Source of the DNA: Nioella sp964229645
GTDB lineage: Bacteria > Pseudomonadota > Alphaproteobacteria > Rhodobacterales > Rhodobacteraceae
DNA: 25,665 nucleotides
Assembly (NCBI RefSeq): GCF_964229645.1
Contig: NZ_CAXREX010000033.1
Coordinates: 1-25,665, forward strand
Direction: 5' to 3'
Position numbers and translations under genes: made by a program. The notes beneath the pieces are model-generated. The model worked only from the letters and a program-made list of their open reading frames with translations, ran no database searches and was not told the DNA's origin. This document shows, piece by piece, positions 7,341 to 15,082 of the stretch; the stretch's first letter is position 1; each line of letters begins with the position of its first letter.

Positions 7341-8372
7341 TCAGGTCGGCATCAAGGCCCAGTAATCCAGGTCGAGCAGCACGTCGGGCAGGTATTTCCC
7401 GTCCTCGCCGCGCAGATCGCCCGCAACGCCCCCCTTGGTGGCCACCAGCCGCAGCCGCAGAGCCCCCACGCCGGGCGCGGCGGTCTCGGCCTTGTCCAGC
7501 ACCTCGGTCCAGGCTTTCACAGTGTCGCCCGCGAAACAGGGGTTGGCATGGGCGCCCGCGTTGATGCCCGCGATCACCTGGGCATTGGCCAGCCCGTTGA
7601 AGCTGAGCGCGCGGGCCATCGAGATCACATGCCCGCCATAGATCAGCCGCTGACCGTCGGGGCGGAAGGTAGCGTCGAAATGCACCTTGGCGGTGTTTTG
7701 CCAAAGCCGCGTCGCCATCATGTGCTCGGCTTCCTCGATGGTGACACCATCCACGTGGTCGATGATCTCGCCCACCCGGTAGTCGCTCCAGCGATGCGGC
7801 TCGCCCGCCAGGGTGAAATCGTAGTTGGTGAAATCGAGCCCCGCCGGGATCACGAGGCTGGCGGCAGGGACAACCTTGGAAAGCGCGGGGATCACCGTTT
7901 CGGGGGCCGCAGCGTCGAGGTCGCGCTTACGCACCATCACCCAGCGCACGTAGTCCAGCACGACCTCGTCCCGCTGGTTCAGTCCCTCGGTACGGACATA
8001 GACCACGCCCGACTTGCCGTTCGAGTTCTGCTTGAGCCCGATCACTTCGGAGACCGACCGCAGCGTATCGCCGGGATAGACCGGTTTGCGGAAGCGTCCC
8101 TCGGCATAGCCAAGGTTGGCAACGGCATTCAGCGACACGTCCGGCACCGTCTTGCCAAAGACCACGTGGAAGGCCGCAAGGTCATCCAGCGGTGCGCCCG
8201 GCAGCCCGCAGGCCCGCGCGAATTCATCCGAGGAATGCAGCGCGTGGCGCGCAGGGTAAAGCGCATGGTAAAGCGCCCGCTCCCCCCCCGACACGGTGCG
8301 CGGCACCGCGTGTTCGATCCGCTGTCCGAGCGTGTAGTCCTCGAAGAAATTGCCGGGGTTGGTCTTTGCCAT
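7341..8372 (-). CDS. mch: Mesaconyl-CoA hydratase (beta-methylmalyl-CoA dehydratase)
   Basis: A 343-residue protein of two tandem MaoC-type hot-dog domains (about 5-165 and 175-340). It is assigned to the ethylmalonyl-CoA pathway, where Mch hydrates mesaconyl-(C1)-CoA to beta-methylmalyl-CoA. The N-terminus MAKTNPGNFFEDYTLGQ, the 343-residue length and the location beside sdh, mcl2 and mdh all match my recollection of the Rhodobacter sphaeroides enzyme. The second domain keeps a MaoC-like hydratase pattern (FDATFRPDGQRLIYGGHVISMARAL). The pathway lets bacteria lacking isocitrate lyase assimilate acetate. It follows the NnrU-family gene by 25 bp and is probably the third gene of an mcl2-nnrU-mch unit. 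Other MaoC hydratases are possible but fit the context less well. Confidence 0.9.
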   Translation of the reverse strand: MAKTNPGNFFEDYTLGQRIEHAVPRTVSGGERALYHALYPARHALHSSDEFARACGLPGAPLDDLAAFHVVFGKTVPDVSLNAVANLGYAEGRFRKPVYPGDTLRSVSEVIGLKQNSNGKSGVVYVRTEGLNQRDEVVLDYVRWVMVRKRDLDAAAPETVIPALSKVVPAASLVIPAGLDFTNYDFTLAGEPHRWSDYRVGEIIDHVDGVTIEEAEHMMATRLWQNTAKVHFDATFRPDGQRLIYGGHVISMARALSFNGLANAQVIAGINAGAHANPCFAGDTVKAWTEVLDKAETAAPGVGALRLRLVATKGGVAGDLRGEDGKYLPDVLLDLDYWALMPT

Positions 8373-8397
8373 ATGCGGGGTCTCTCTCGTCTCGGGG

Positions 8398-8949
8398 CTA
8401 GCCGAAGGGCCAGTAGCCCAGCCAGGAATGGATGTAGCCGATCACGCCCATCAGCACGATCGAGGCGACAAGGAACATGCCGTCCTTGGCGTAGGTTCCG
8501 AATTCGCTGGGCTGCCAGCGTGGCTCGGCCCGGTTGATCGCGACGACCTCGGCCACGGCCCACAGAAGCAGGCCGCAGAACAGGATCACCGACGCAAGGT
8601 CGCCATTGACCAGCAGATGCGCCAGCGCCCAGAGCCCGAAGCCCGTCAGCATCGGGTGGCGCATGGAATTGAGCAATTTGCCCTTCCGCGGCGCGGGGCT
8701 CATCATGAAGATCGCGATCAGCACCAGCAGGTTATTGAGATGCGTCGCCCAGACCGGCGGATACCAGACCTGCCCGACATCGGCGCCGCGAAAACCGATG
8801 ACCATCAGGATGATGCTGACCAGCAGCACCAGGGCCACCGCCCCCTTGCCCCCGTCGCCCATACTGGCGCGCGCATCGGGCGCGATACGTTTAAACAGAT
8901 GGGCCACGGCCCAAAGGGCCACCCCGACGATCATGAGGACAAGGTACAT
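8398..8949 (-). CDS. NnrU-family integral membrane protein
   Basis: A 183-residue protein with five or six predicted membrane helices and the family signature RHPMLTGFGLWALAHLLVNGD near residues 97-117, preceded by a basic patch (SPAPRKGKLLNSMRHP). NnrU was named from denitrification clusters, and related proteins belong to the isoprenylcysteine methyltransferase-like membrane superfamily (inferred from family knowledge). No denitrification genes are nearby. It lies between mcl2 (36 bp upstream) and mch (25 bp downstream) on the same strand, so it is probably co-transcribed with two ethylmalonyl-CoA pathway genes. Its role there is unknown. Confidence 0.85.
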   Translation of the reverse strand: MYLVLMIVGVALWAVAHLFKRIAPDARASMGDGGKGAVALVLLVSIILMVIGFRGADVGQVWYPPVWATHLNNLLVLIAIFMMSPAPRKGKLLNSMRHPMLTGFGLWALAHLLVNGDLASVILFCGLLLWAVAEVVAINRAEPRWQPSEFGTYAKDGMFLVASIVLMGVIGYIHSWLGYWPFG

Positions 8950-8985
8950 GTGGGTCTCTCCCGCTGGCTGGCGATAACGCGTGCG

Positions 8986-9843
8986 TCAGCCAGCCTGAAG
9001 GGCGGCGATGGCTTCCGCTTTGGCCAAGGTGGCCTTGGCGGTGGCCACATGCAAGTTCTCGACGATCTTTCCATCCACGACGGCCACGCCCTGCCCGCTG
9101 GCTTCGGCCTCCTCGAAAGCGGCAATCTGGCGGCGCGCCAGGTCGACCTCGGCCTCGGAGGGGGCGAAGGCGGCATTGGCGATATCGACCTGCGCGGGAT
9201 GGATCAGCGTCTTGCCGTCAAAGCCCATGTCACGGCCCTGCTCGCACTCGGCACGCAGGCCCTCATCATCCTTGAAGGCGTTGTAGACCCCATCGACGAT
9301 CACGATGCCCTCTGCCTTGGCGGCCAGCAGGCACAGCCCAAGGCCCGGCATCATCGGCAGACGGTCTGCGCGGAACCGGGTGTTGAGTTCTTTCGCGAGG
9401 TCATTGGTGCCCATGACGAAGCCCTGCATCTGCGGATGGGCCGCGATCTGGGGTGCGTTGATCATGCCGCGCGGGGTTTCCATCATCGCCCAGATCGGCT
9501 TGTCGCCCACCAGCGTGGCCAGCGCCTGCACCTGGGCCGCGCTTTCCACCTTGGGCAGCAGCACGGCGTCGCAATCCATCGCGGCCACTGCCTGCGCATC
9601 GTCGGTGCCCCACTGGGTATCAAGCCCGTTAATCCGGACGATCCGCATCCGGTTGCCATACCCCCCGGCAGCCAGCGCCGCCGCCAACGTGGCGCGCGCG
9701 TTTACCTTTTCCTCCACAGCGACGGCATCTTCCAGATCAAAGATGATCGCGTCCACGGGCAGGGTCTTTGCCTTCTCCAGCGCCCGCTCCTTCGAGCCGG
9801 GAATATAGAGAACGGAACGGAAGGGGCGTGCGGTCTGGGTCAT
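8986..9843 (-). CDS. mcl2: (3S)-malyl-CoA thioesterase (Mcl2-type, CitE/HpcH family)
   Basis: A 285-residue CitE-like TIM-barrel protein. Seen: N-terminal RSVLYIPGSKERALEKA, FDLEDAV (35-41), substrate arginine R70 (RINGLDT), metal ligands E122 (METPRG) and D148 (GTNDL). In R. sphaeroides two paralogues exist: Mcl1, a malyl-CoA/beta-methylmalyl-CoA lyase of about 318 aa, and Mcl2, a malyl-CoA thioesterase encoded in this same neighbourhood. The shorter length and synteny favour Mcl2, which hydrolyses malyl-CoA to malate and CoA and so completes an apparent malate synthase route. The ATG at 9843 is chosen because AAGGAC lies 7 bases upstream; an open frame continues to 9903 without support. First gene of a probable mcl2-nnrU-mch operon. 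Residual uncertainty: lyase versus thioesterase activity. Confidence 0.87.
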   Translation of the reverse strand: MTQTARPFRSVLYIPGSKERALEKAKTLPVDAIIFDLEDAVAVEEKVNARATLAAALAAGGYGNRMRIVRINGLDTQWGTDDAQAVAAMDCDAVLLPKVESAAQVQALATLVGDKPIWAMMETPRGMINAPQIAAHPQMQGFVMGTNDLAKELNTRFRADRLPMMPGLGLCLLAAKAEGIVIVDGVYNAFKDDEGLRAECEQGRDMGFDGKTLIHPAQVDIANAAFAPSEAEVDLARRQIAAFEEAEASGQGVAVVDGKIVENLHVATAKATLAKAEAIAALQAG

Positions 9844-10102
9844 GAAAACCGTCCTTTCGGGCAAGATCGGCGGCACCAAACACAAAGAATGCTGCGAATG
9901 CAAGTTGCTTTATGCCGCATCGTAGCGAAACTTTGTTGCGCGGCCGATTCCACACATCGCCAGCCCGTTAACCCGATCTTGAGGCTTTGCAGGCAGGCTA
10001 AGGACGGTCGTCCACAAACGGGCGGCTTTCCCTCAACGAGGCGTCGGGTCAGTCCCGGGCCTCGTCCCCGGGCCTTTCCGCCGCCGCATCGAAAGGCCGA
10101 GC

Positions 10103-10408
10103 ATGATGAAATCTCTCCTGACCGGGCTGTGCGCCCTTGCTTTCCTTCCCAGTTGGGCGGACGCCCAGACAGCCCGCACGATCTGCGGAACGCGCGACAG
10201 GATCGTCGGCACCCTAACCGACCGCTTCGGTGAAACCGCGCGCAGCTGGGGCCTGGGGCCGAACAACCGGATCATCGAGGTTTTCGCATCCTCCGAGACC
10301 GGCAGCTGGACCATCACCGTCACTGCCCCCGACGGCACGACCTGCCTCGTTGCATCCGGCCTCTATTGGGAAGACCTCGCGCAGGATCCCGCCGGAGAGG
10401 CGATGTAA
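10103..10408 (+). CDS. Small secreted hypothetical protein
   Basis: A 101-residue protein with a clear Sec signal peptide (MMKSLLTGLCALAFLPSWADA, probable cut after A21) and a mature part of about 80 residues with two cysteines (TICGTRD and GTTCLVASG) that could form a disulfide. The segment SWTITVTAPDGTTCLVASG looks beta-rich. GAAAGG lies 6 bases before the first ATG. I do not recognise a family with known function. It is transcribed divergently from mcl2 and lies 253 bp before mdh; the 259-bp gap to mcl2 must hold both promoters, but I could not place them with confidence. Confidence 0.7.
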   Translation: MMKSLLTGLCALAFLPSWADAQTARTICGTRDRIVGTLTDRFGETARSWGLGPNNRIIEVFASSETGSWTITVTAPDGTTCLVASGLYWEDLAQDPAGEAM

Positions 10409-10661
10409 CCCCGTCCGATCGCCGCTATTTCAGGCGTTTTCCGCCGCGCCATGCCTCCGGAGACAGGTTTTCGCATACATCGGCATACAATAGTGACGCA
10501 GGGTCATACGGCGTTTTTTGCCTGATTTCATAAGGTTATCTCGCTGCACCTGCGAATTTTCCGCAAATGGGGCTTTCCGCCGCGCCGCAACGGGCTTGCG
10601 CGACTCTCTCGCTATCGCTACCCCACGGGCCAACTTCAACTGAGCTCGGAGACGAATTCTC

Positions 10662-11624
10662 ATGGCCAGACCCAAGATTGCCCTCATCGGCGCAGGCCAG
10701 ATCGGCGGCACTCTCGCCCATCTCGCAGCCATCAAGGAACTCGGTGACGTCGTCATGTTCGACATTGCCGAAGGTATCCCGCAGGGCAAGGCACTCGACA
10801 TCGCCGAATCCGGCCCCTCGGAAGGCTTCGACGCCGACATGAAGGGCACCAACGACTACGCCGACATTGCCGGCGCAGACGTGATTATCGTGACCGCTGG
10901 CGTGCCGCGCAAGCCGGGCATGAGCCGCGACGACCTTCTGGGCATCAACCTCAAGGTCATGAAATCCGTGGGTGAAGGCATCGCTGCCAACGCTCCCAAC
11001 GCCTTCGTGATCTGCATTACCAACCCGCTCGACGCGATGGTCTGGGCCCTGCGCGAATTCTCGGGCCTGCCGCACAACAAGGTGGTGGGCATGGCTGGCG
11101 TGCTCGACTCTGCCCGCTTCCGCCACTTCCTGGCCGTCGAATTCGGCGTGTCCATGCGCGACGTGACCGCCTTCGTTCTGGGTGGCCATGGCGACACGAT
11201 GGTGCCGTCGGTGCGCTACTCCACCGTTGGCGGCATCCCGCTGCCCGACCTCGTGGACATGGGCTGGACCACGCAGGAGAAGCTCGACGCGATCGTGCAG
11301 CGCACCCGTGATGGCGGCGCCGAGATCGTGGGCCTGCTCAAGACCGGTTCGGCCTATTACGCCCCCGCCACCTCGGCGATCGAAATGGCCGAAGCCTATC
11401 TCAAGGACCAGAAGCGCCTGCTGCCTTGTGCGGCCTACTGCGATGGTGAGTTCGGCCTCGACGGGATGTATGTGGGCGTGCCCACCATCATCGGCGCGAA
11501 CGGCATCGAGAAGATCGTGGACATCAAGCTCTCCAAGGAAGAGCAGGCCATGTTCACCAAGTCGGTCGACGCCGTCAAAGGCCTCGTCGACGCCTGCAAG
11601 GGCATCGATCCCAGCCTGGCCTGA
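10662..11624 (+). CDS. mdh: NAD-dependent malate dehydrogenase (LDH-like)
   Basis: Mdh (320 aa) interconverts malate and oxaloacetate with NAD in the cytoplasm. Seen: nucleotide motif GAGQIGG (10-16), NAD-selecting D34 (MFDI), substrate arginines R83 and R89 (VPRKPGMSR), NPLD (121-124), R152 with D149 (LDSARFR), and catalytic H176 (GGHGDTM). R83 rather than glutamine in the mobile loop marks malate and not lactate specificity. A GGAG site lies about 10 bases before the ATG. Upstream is a 253-bp gap in which I found no convincing promoter boxes. It ends at a C(UUCG)G-loop terminator, so it is separate from the downstream suc operon despite the conserved neighbourhood. Confidence 0.97.
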   Translation: MARPKIALIGAGQIGGTLAHLAAIKELGDVVMFDIAEGIPQGKALDIAESGPSEGFDADMKGTNDYADIAGADVIIVTAGVPRKPGMSRDDLLGINLKVMKSVGEGIAANAPNAFVICITNPLDAMVWALREFSGLPHNKVVGMAGVLDSARFRHFLAVEFGVSMRDVTAFVLGGHGDTMVPSVRYSTVGGIPLPDLVDMGWTTQEKLDAIVQRTRDGGAEIVGLLKTGSAYYAPATSAIEMAEAYLKDQKRLLPCAAYCDGEFGLDGMYVGVPTIIGANGIEKIVDIKLSKEEQAMFTKSVDAVKGLVDACKGIDPSLA

Positions 11625-11648
11625 GCCAGACTCGATACACGTTAGACG

Positions 11649-11673
11649 AAAGGCAGCCTTCGGGCTGCCTTTT
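11649..11673 (+). terminator. Intrinsic terminator of mdh
   Basis: A 10-bp stem (11649-11658 with 11663-11672; AAAGGCAGCC against GGCTGCCTTT) closed by a C(TTCG)G tetraloop and followed by a short T run, 25 bp after the mdh stop. It separates mdh from the suc operon. Confidence 0.85.
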
Positions 11674-11762
11674 GCCGTTCATGACCTGCCCTTGGGTCAC
11701 CCTCGGCCCCTGCCCGAGTGATTCGCCCGTGCCAGCCCCTTGAGAACAAGGGAAAGCTATTT

Positions 11763-11793
11763 TGTGATCACACTTTTTCAGACTGTGATCACA
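11763..11793. promoter_or_regulatory. Tandem TGTGATCACA operators upstream of sucC
   Basis: Two exact copies of TGTGATCACA at 11763-11772 and 11784-11793, centres 21 bp apart, exactly the geometry seen before sdhC. They lie between the mdh terminator and the candidate sucC promoter, in a 277-bp non-coding gap. Confidence 0.75.
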
Positions 11794-11840
11794 AAAAGCG
11801 GTTTTTTCGCCGAAAGCCTGCGGATGCGGCACAATGGCGT

Positions 11841-11869
11841 TTCTTTGCACGCAGAACTTGTGCTTATAC
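11841..11869 (+). promoter_or_regulatory. sucC: Candidate promoter of the suc operon
   Basis: TTCTTT (11841-11846), a 17-base spacer and TTATAC (11864-11869) lie 32 bp before the sucC ATG. The -10 box is good and the -35 box is poor, as expected for a promoter that needs an activator. Assigned by eye. The predicted start near 11876 puts the two palindromes at about -87 and -108. Confidence 0.4.
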
Positions 11870-11901
11870 GATCCCGACCAACAGCAACACGGGACAGTTT
11901 C

Positions 11902-13095
11902 ATGAACATTCATGAATACCAGGCGAAGGCATTGCTTCGCGAATACGGTGCCCCGGTCAGCGATGGCCGAGTGGTCCTGAAGGCAGAAGATGCGAAAACC
12001 GCCGCTGGTGAGCTCGACGGCCCGCTCTGGGTGGTGAAGGCGCAGATCCACGCAGGTGGCCGCGGCAAGGGCAGCTTCAAGGAAGCCGAAGCCGGCGAAA
12101 AGGGCGGTGTCCGCCTCGCCAAATCGGTCGCGGAAGCCGCCGAGGAAGCCAAGAAGATGCTGGGCAAGACCCTGGTCACGCACCAGACCGGCCCCGCCGG
12201 CAAGCAGGTCAACCGCATCTACATCGAGGACGGCTCGGACATTTCGCGTGAATTGTACCTCGCCTTCCTGGTGGACCGTGGCACCAGCCGCATCTCGATC
12301 GTCGCCTCGACCGAAGGCGGCATGGACATCGAGGAAGTGGCCGCCAGCACGCCCGAAAAGATCCTGAGCTTCGCCATCGACCCGGCCACCGGCTACATGC
12401 CCTATCACGGCCGCCGCGTTGCCTTCGCCCTCGGGCTGGAAGGCGGCCAGGTCAAGCAGTGCGTGGCCCTGCTGGGCAACCTCTACCGTGCCTTCGTCGA
12501 GAAGGACATGGAGATGCTGGAAATCAACCCGCTGATCGTCATGAACGACGGCAACCTCAAGTTGCTCGACGCCAAGCTCGGCTTCGACGGCAACGCGGTC
12601 TACCGTCACCCCGACATCGCCAACCTGCGCGACGAGACCGAGGAAGACCCCAAGGAACTCCAGGCCTCCAAGTTCGACCTGAACTACATCGCGCTCGATG
12701 GGGAAATCGGCTGCATGGTCAACGGCGCGGGCCTGGCCATGGCGACGATGGACATCATCAAGCTCTACGGCGCGGAACCGGCCAACTTCCTCGACGTGGG
12801 TGGCGGCGCGACCAAGGAAAAGGTGACCGAAGCCTTCAAGATCATCACCTCCGACCCGCAGGTGAAGGGCATCCTGGTGAACATCTTCGGCGGCATCATG
12901 CGCTGTGACATCATCGCCGAAGGCGTGGTGGCCGCAGTCAAGGAGGTCGGGCTCCAGGTTCCGCTGGTGGTGCGTCTCGAAGGCACCAACGTCGAGAAGG
13001 GCAAGGAGATCATCAACACCTCCGGCCTCAACGTGATCGCTGCCGACGACCTCAAGGACGGCGCGCAGAAGATCGTGAAAGCGGTGAAGGGCTAA
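11902..13095 (+). CDS. sucC: Succinyl-CoA synthetase (ADP-forming) beta subunit
   Basis: SucC (397 aa) pairs with SucD to convert succinyl-CoA to succinate with formation of ATP or GTP. The ATP-grasp N-terminal domain begins MNIHEYQAKALLREYG and carries K46 and the glycine-rich loop GGRGKG (52-57). The C-terminal half contains NGAGLAMATMD and the GGIMRCDIIAEGV segment that contacts the alpha subunit. The length is close to that of E. coli (388). The start at 11902 is fixed by the conserved MNIHEYQ; the frame is open upstream to 11740, but that stretch contains the operators and promoter. It starts the suc operon. Unusually, its partner sucD does not follow directly: an FkbM gene is interposed. 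Confidence 0.97.
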   Translation: MNIHEYQAKALLREYGAPVSDGRVVLKAEDAKTAAGELDGPLWVVKAQIHAGGRGKGSFKEAEAGEKGGVRLAKSVAEAAEEAKKMLGKTLVTHQTGPAGKQVNRIYIEDGSDISRELYLAFLVDRGTSRISIVASTEGGMDIEEVAASTPEKILSFAIDPATGYMPYHGRRVAFALGLEGGQVKQCVALLGNLYRAFVEKDMEMLEINPLIVMNDGNLKLLDAKLGFDGNAVYRHPDIANLRDETEEDPKELQASKFDLNYIALDGEIGCMVNGAGLAMATMDIIKLYGAEPANFLDVGGGATKEKVTEAFKIITSDPQVKGILVNIFGGIMRCDIIAEGVVAAVKEVGLQVPLVVRLEGTNVEKGKEIINTSGLNVIAADDLKDGAQKIVKAVKG

Positions 13096-13155
13096 GGGAC
13101 GGCACGGCCGGGCTGCACCCGCGGCCCGGCGCTGGCTCCAGGGAAAGGCGTTCGC

Positions 13156-13830
13156 ATGGTAGTCAATCTGCTCAGACGTGCCTTCGGCATTCATTCCGGC
13201 CGCATGTCCTTTGACGAGATCAAGGGGCTGGTTGGCCGCGACGATGCCGTGATCCTGGAGATCGGGGCCAATGACGGGTCCGACTCCCAGCGTTTTGCCG
13301 AAACCTTCCCGCGCGGTCGCATCTTTTCTTTCGAGCCCGATCCCCGCGCCATCGCGCGTTGGAAAGCCACCGTCACGGCAAAGCATGTGACGCTGGTGGA
13401 AACGGCCATCGGAAACGAGAACGGGACCATCACCTTCCATCAAAGCGATGGCGAGGTGCAGGACGGCCCCGGCACCGGATGGGACCTGTCCGGGTCGATC
13501 CGCGCGCCCAAGCAGCATCTCGAACGCCACCCGCATATCAAGTTCGAGAACACGATCGACGTGCCGATCCGGACGCTCGACAGCTGGGCAGCCGAGACAG
13601 GGATCGACCGGATCGACTTCCTCTGGGCCGATGTGCAGGGGGCCGAGAAGGACCTGATCCGTGGCGCGGCCGAGACGCTGGCCAAGACCCGCTACTTCTA
13701 TACCGAGTACGACAACCGAGAGATGTACGAAGGCCAGTGGGGCCTGGACCAGATCGCGGCCAACCTGCCGCACCATCGCATCGTCAAGCGGTGGAAGCAG
13801 GATGTGCTCTTCGGGCTGAAAGAGGGCTGA
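13156..13830 (+). CDS. FkbM-family SAM-dependent methyltransferase
   Basis: A 224-residue protein with FkbM hallmarks: SAM motif EIGANDGSD (35-43), acidic E60 (SFEPDP), and WADVQGAEKDLIRGA (157-171), the conserved D/E-V-[EQ]-G-x-E segment of the family. FkbM proteins methylate hydroxyl groups of glycans or natural products; the substrate here is unknown. AAAGG lies 7 bases before the ATG. It sits 60 bp after sucC and about 190 bp before sucD on the same strand, so it is probably co-transcribed with the TCA genes, although the function is unrelated. The short hairpin in the gap after sucC (GCCGGGC against GCCCGGC, around 13107-13130) has no T run. The placement splits the sucCD pair and suggests an insertion. 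Confidence 0.88.
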   Translation: MVVNLLRRAFGIHSGRMSFDEIKGLVGRDDAVILEIGANDGSDSQRFAETFPRGRIFSFEPDPRAIARWKATVTAKHVTLVETAIGNENGTITFHQSDGEVQDGPGTGWDLSGSIRAPKQHLERHPHIKFENTIDVPIRTLDSWAAETGIDRIDFLWADVQGAEKDLIRGAAETLAKTRYFYTEYDNREMYEGQWGLDQIAANLPHHRIVKRWKQDVLFGLKEG

Positions 13831-14022
13831 GGCGCATGGCTGCCTTCGCCTGTTCATCTACGCCCACGGCGCTGCCGGCAGTCCTGCCGCGGCACACAAC
13901 ATCAGGGTCGGCAGCAAGGCGGCCCGTTCAGCTCCGTCATTCCGGTCTCGTGCCGGGGGTGACGCCACACAACACCAATGCCGCCCCCGCGCGGACAGTA
14001 TAACCATAAGGAGTTCGCCACG

Positions 14023-14907
14023 ATGGCAGTCCTCGTCGACGAAAACACCAAGGTGATCTGCCAGGGTTTTACCGGCAGCCAAGGCACTTTCCACTCTGAA
14101 CAGGCCATCGCATACGGCACCAAGATGGTTGGCGGCGTGACCCCGGGCAAAGGTGGCCAGACCCATCTGGACCTGCCCGTGTTCAACTCGGTCCACGAAG
14201 CCAAGCACGTGACCGAAGCGAACGCTTCGGTGATCTACGTGCCGCCCCCCTTCGCGGCCGACTCGATCCTCGAAGCGATCGACGCCGAAATGGAACTGAT
14301 CGTCTGCATCACCGAAGGCATCCCGGTGCTCGACATGATGCGCGTCAAGCGGGCGCTGGAAGGCTCCTCCTCGCGCCTGATCGGCCCCAACTGCCCCGGC
14401 ATCATCACCCCGGACGCCTGCAAGATCGGCATCATGCCCGGCCATATCCACCGCCGCGGTTCGGTTGGCGTCGTGTCCCGTTCGGGCACGCTCACCTACG
14501 AAGCCGTGAAGCAGACCTCGGACGTGGGCCTCGGCCAGTCCACCTGCGTTGGCATCGGCGGCGACCCGATCAAGGGCACCGAGCATATCGACGTGCTGGA
14601 ATGGTTCCTGGCCGATGACGAAACCGAGTCGATCATCATGATCGGTGAAATCGGTGGCTCGGCCGAAGAAGAAGCCGCCCAGTTCCTCAAGGACGAAGCC
14701 AAGAAGGGCCGCTCCAAGCCGGTCGCGGGCTTCATCGCCGGCCGCACGGCGCCTCCGGGCCGCCGCATGGGCCATGCCGGTGCCATCGTCGCCGGTGGCA
14801 AGGGCGGCGCCGAGGACAAGATCGAAGCCATGCGCTCGGCTGGCATCGTGGTGGCCGAAAGCCCCGCGACCCTCGGCGAGGCCGTTCTGGAAGCGATCAA
14901 AGGCTGA
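14023..14907 (+). CDS. sucD: Succinyl-CoA synthetase alpha subunit
   Basis: SucD (294 aa) holds the CoA-binding Rossmann domain (VICQGFTGSQGTFH, 11-24) and the phosphohistidine H251 in GRRMGHAGAIVAGGKG. Other conserved parts: TEGIPVLDM (98-105) and GPNCPGIITP (121-130). The length matches the family. The ATG at 14023 is chosen because AAGGAG lies 9 bases upstream and MAVLVDENTKV is the family start; the frame runs upstream to 13978 without support. The strong ribosome site suits a gene that must be translated independently of the interposed FkbM gene. Confidence 0.97.
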   Translation: MAVLVDENTKVICQGFTGSQGTFHSEQAIAYGTKMVGGVTPGKGGQTHLDLPVFNSVHEAKHVTEANASVIYVPPPFAADSILEAIDAEMELIVCITEGIPVLDMMRVKRALEGSSSRLIGPNCPGIITPDACKIGIMPGHIHRRGSVGVVSRSGTLTYEAVKQTSDVGLGQSTCVGIGGDPIKGTEHIDVLEWFLADDETESIIMIGEIGGSAEEEAAQFLKDEAKKGRSKPVAGFIAGRTAPPGRRMGHAGAIVAGGKGGAEDKIEAMRSAGIVVAESPATLGEAVLEAIKG

Positions 14908-14914
14908 CATGACT

Positions 14915-14974
14915 GGCAGGGCGGGGATGATCCCTGCCCTGCCCCCATTCGCAGCGGCGGGGCCAGTCCCCGCC
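14915..14974 (+). other. Two intercistronic hairpins between sucD and sucA
   Basis: Stem 1 pairs 14915-14927 with 14931-14943 (13 bp, one G-U pair, 3-base loop). Stem 2 pairs 14956-14962 with 14968-14974 (7 bp, 5-base loop). Neither has a T run, so they are more likely to be mRNA-stability or processing elements than terminators. They lie in the 175-bp gap between sucD and sucA. Confidence 0.6.
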
Positions 14975-15082
14975 TTACGCACAGGAAAGACCACGGTGAG
15001 AAGATGACTGGATGCGCCTCGTCTCTTGCTTCAAGCCCTCAAACGGCCATCCCAACGGTCCCAACCCGGCAGAGGTGACATC

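Noticed and set aside
8986..9843. Citrate lyase beta subunit (citE) or Mcl1 malyl-CoA lyase
   Set aside because: There are no citrate lyase alpha or gamma genes nearby. The length of 285 aa and the neighbourhood match the Mcl2 thioesterase better than the longer Mcl1, although activity is not proven.
11740..11901. N-terminal extension of SucC starting at 11740
   Set aside because: The stretch holds the operator pair and a candidate promoter and does not resemble SucC; the conserved start MNIHEYQ is at 11902.
13935..13964. Hairpin with GTCA/TGAC arms between the FkbM gene and sucD as a terminator
   Set aside because: The stem is imperfect and no T run follows; it may be a short repeat, but I cannot support a function.
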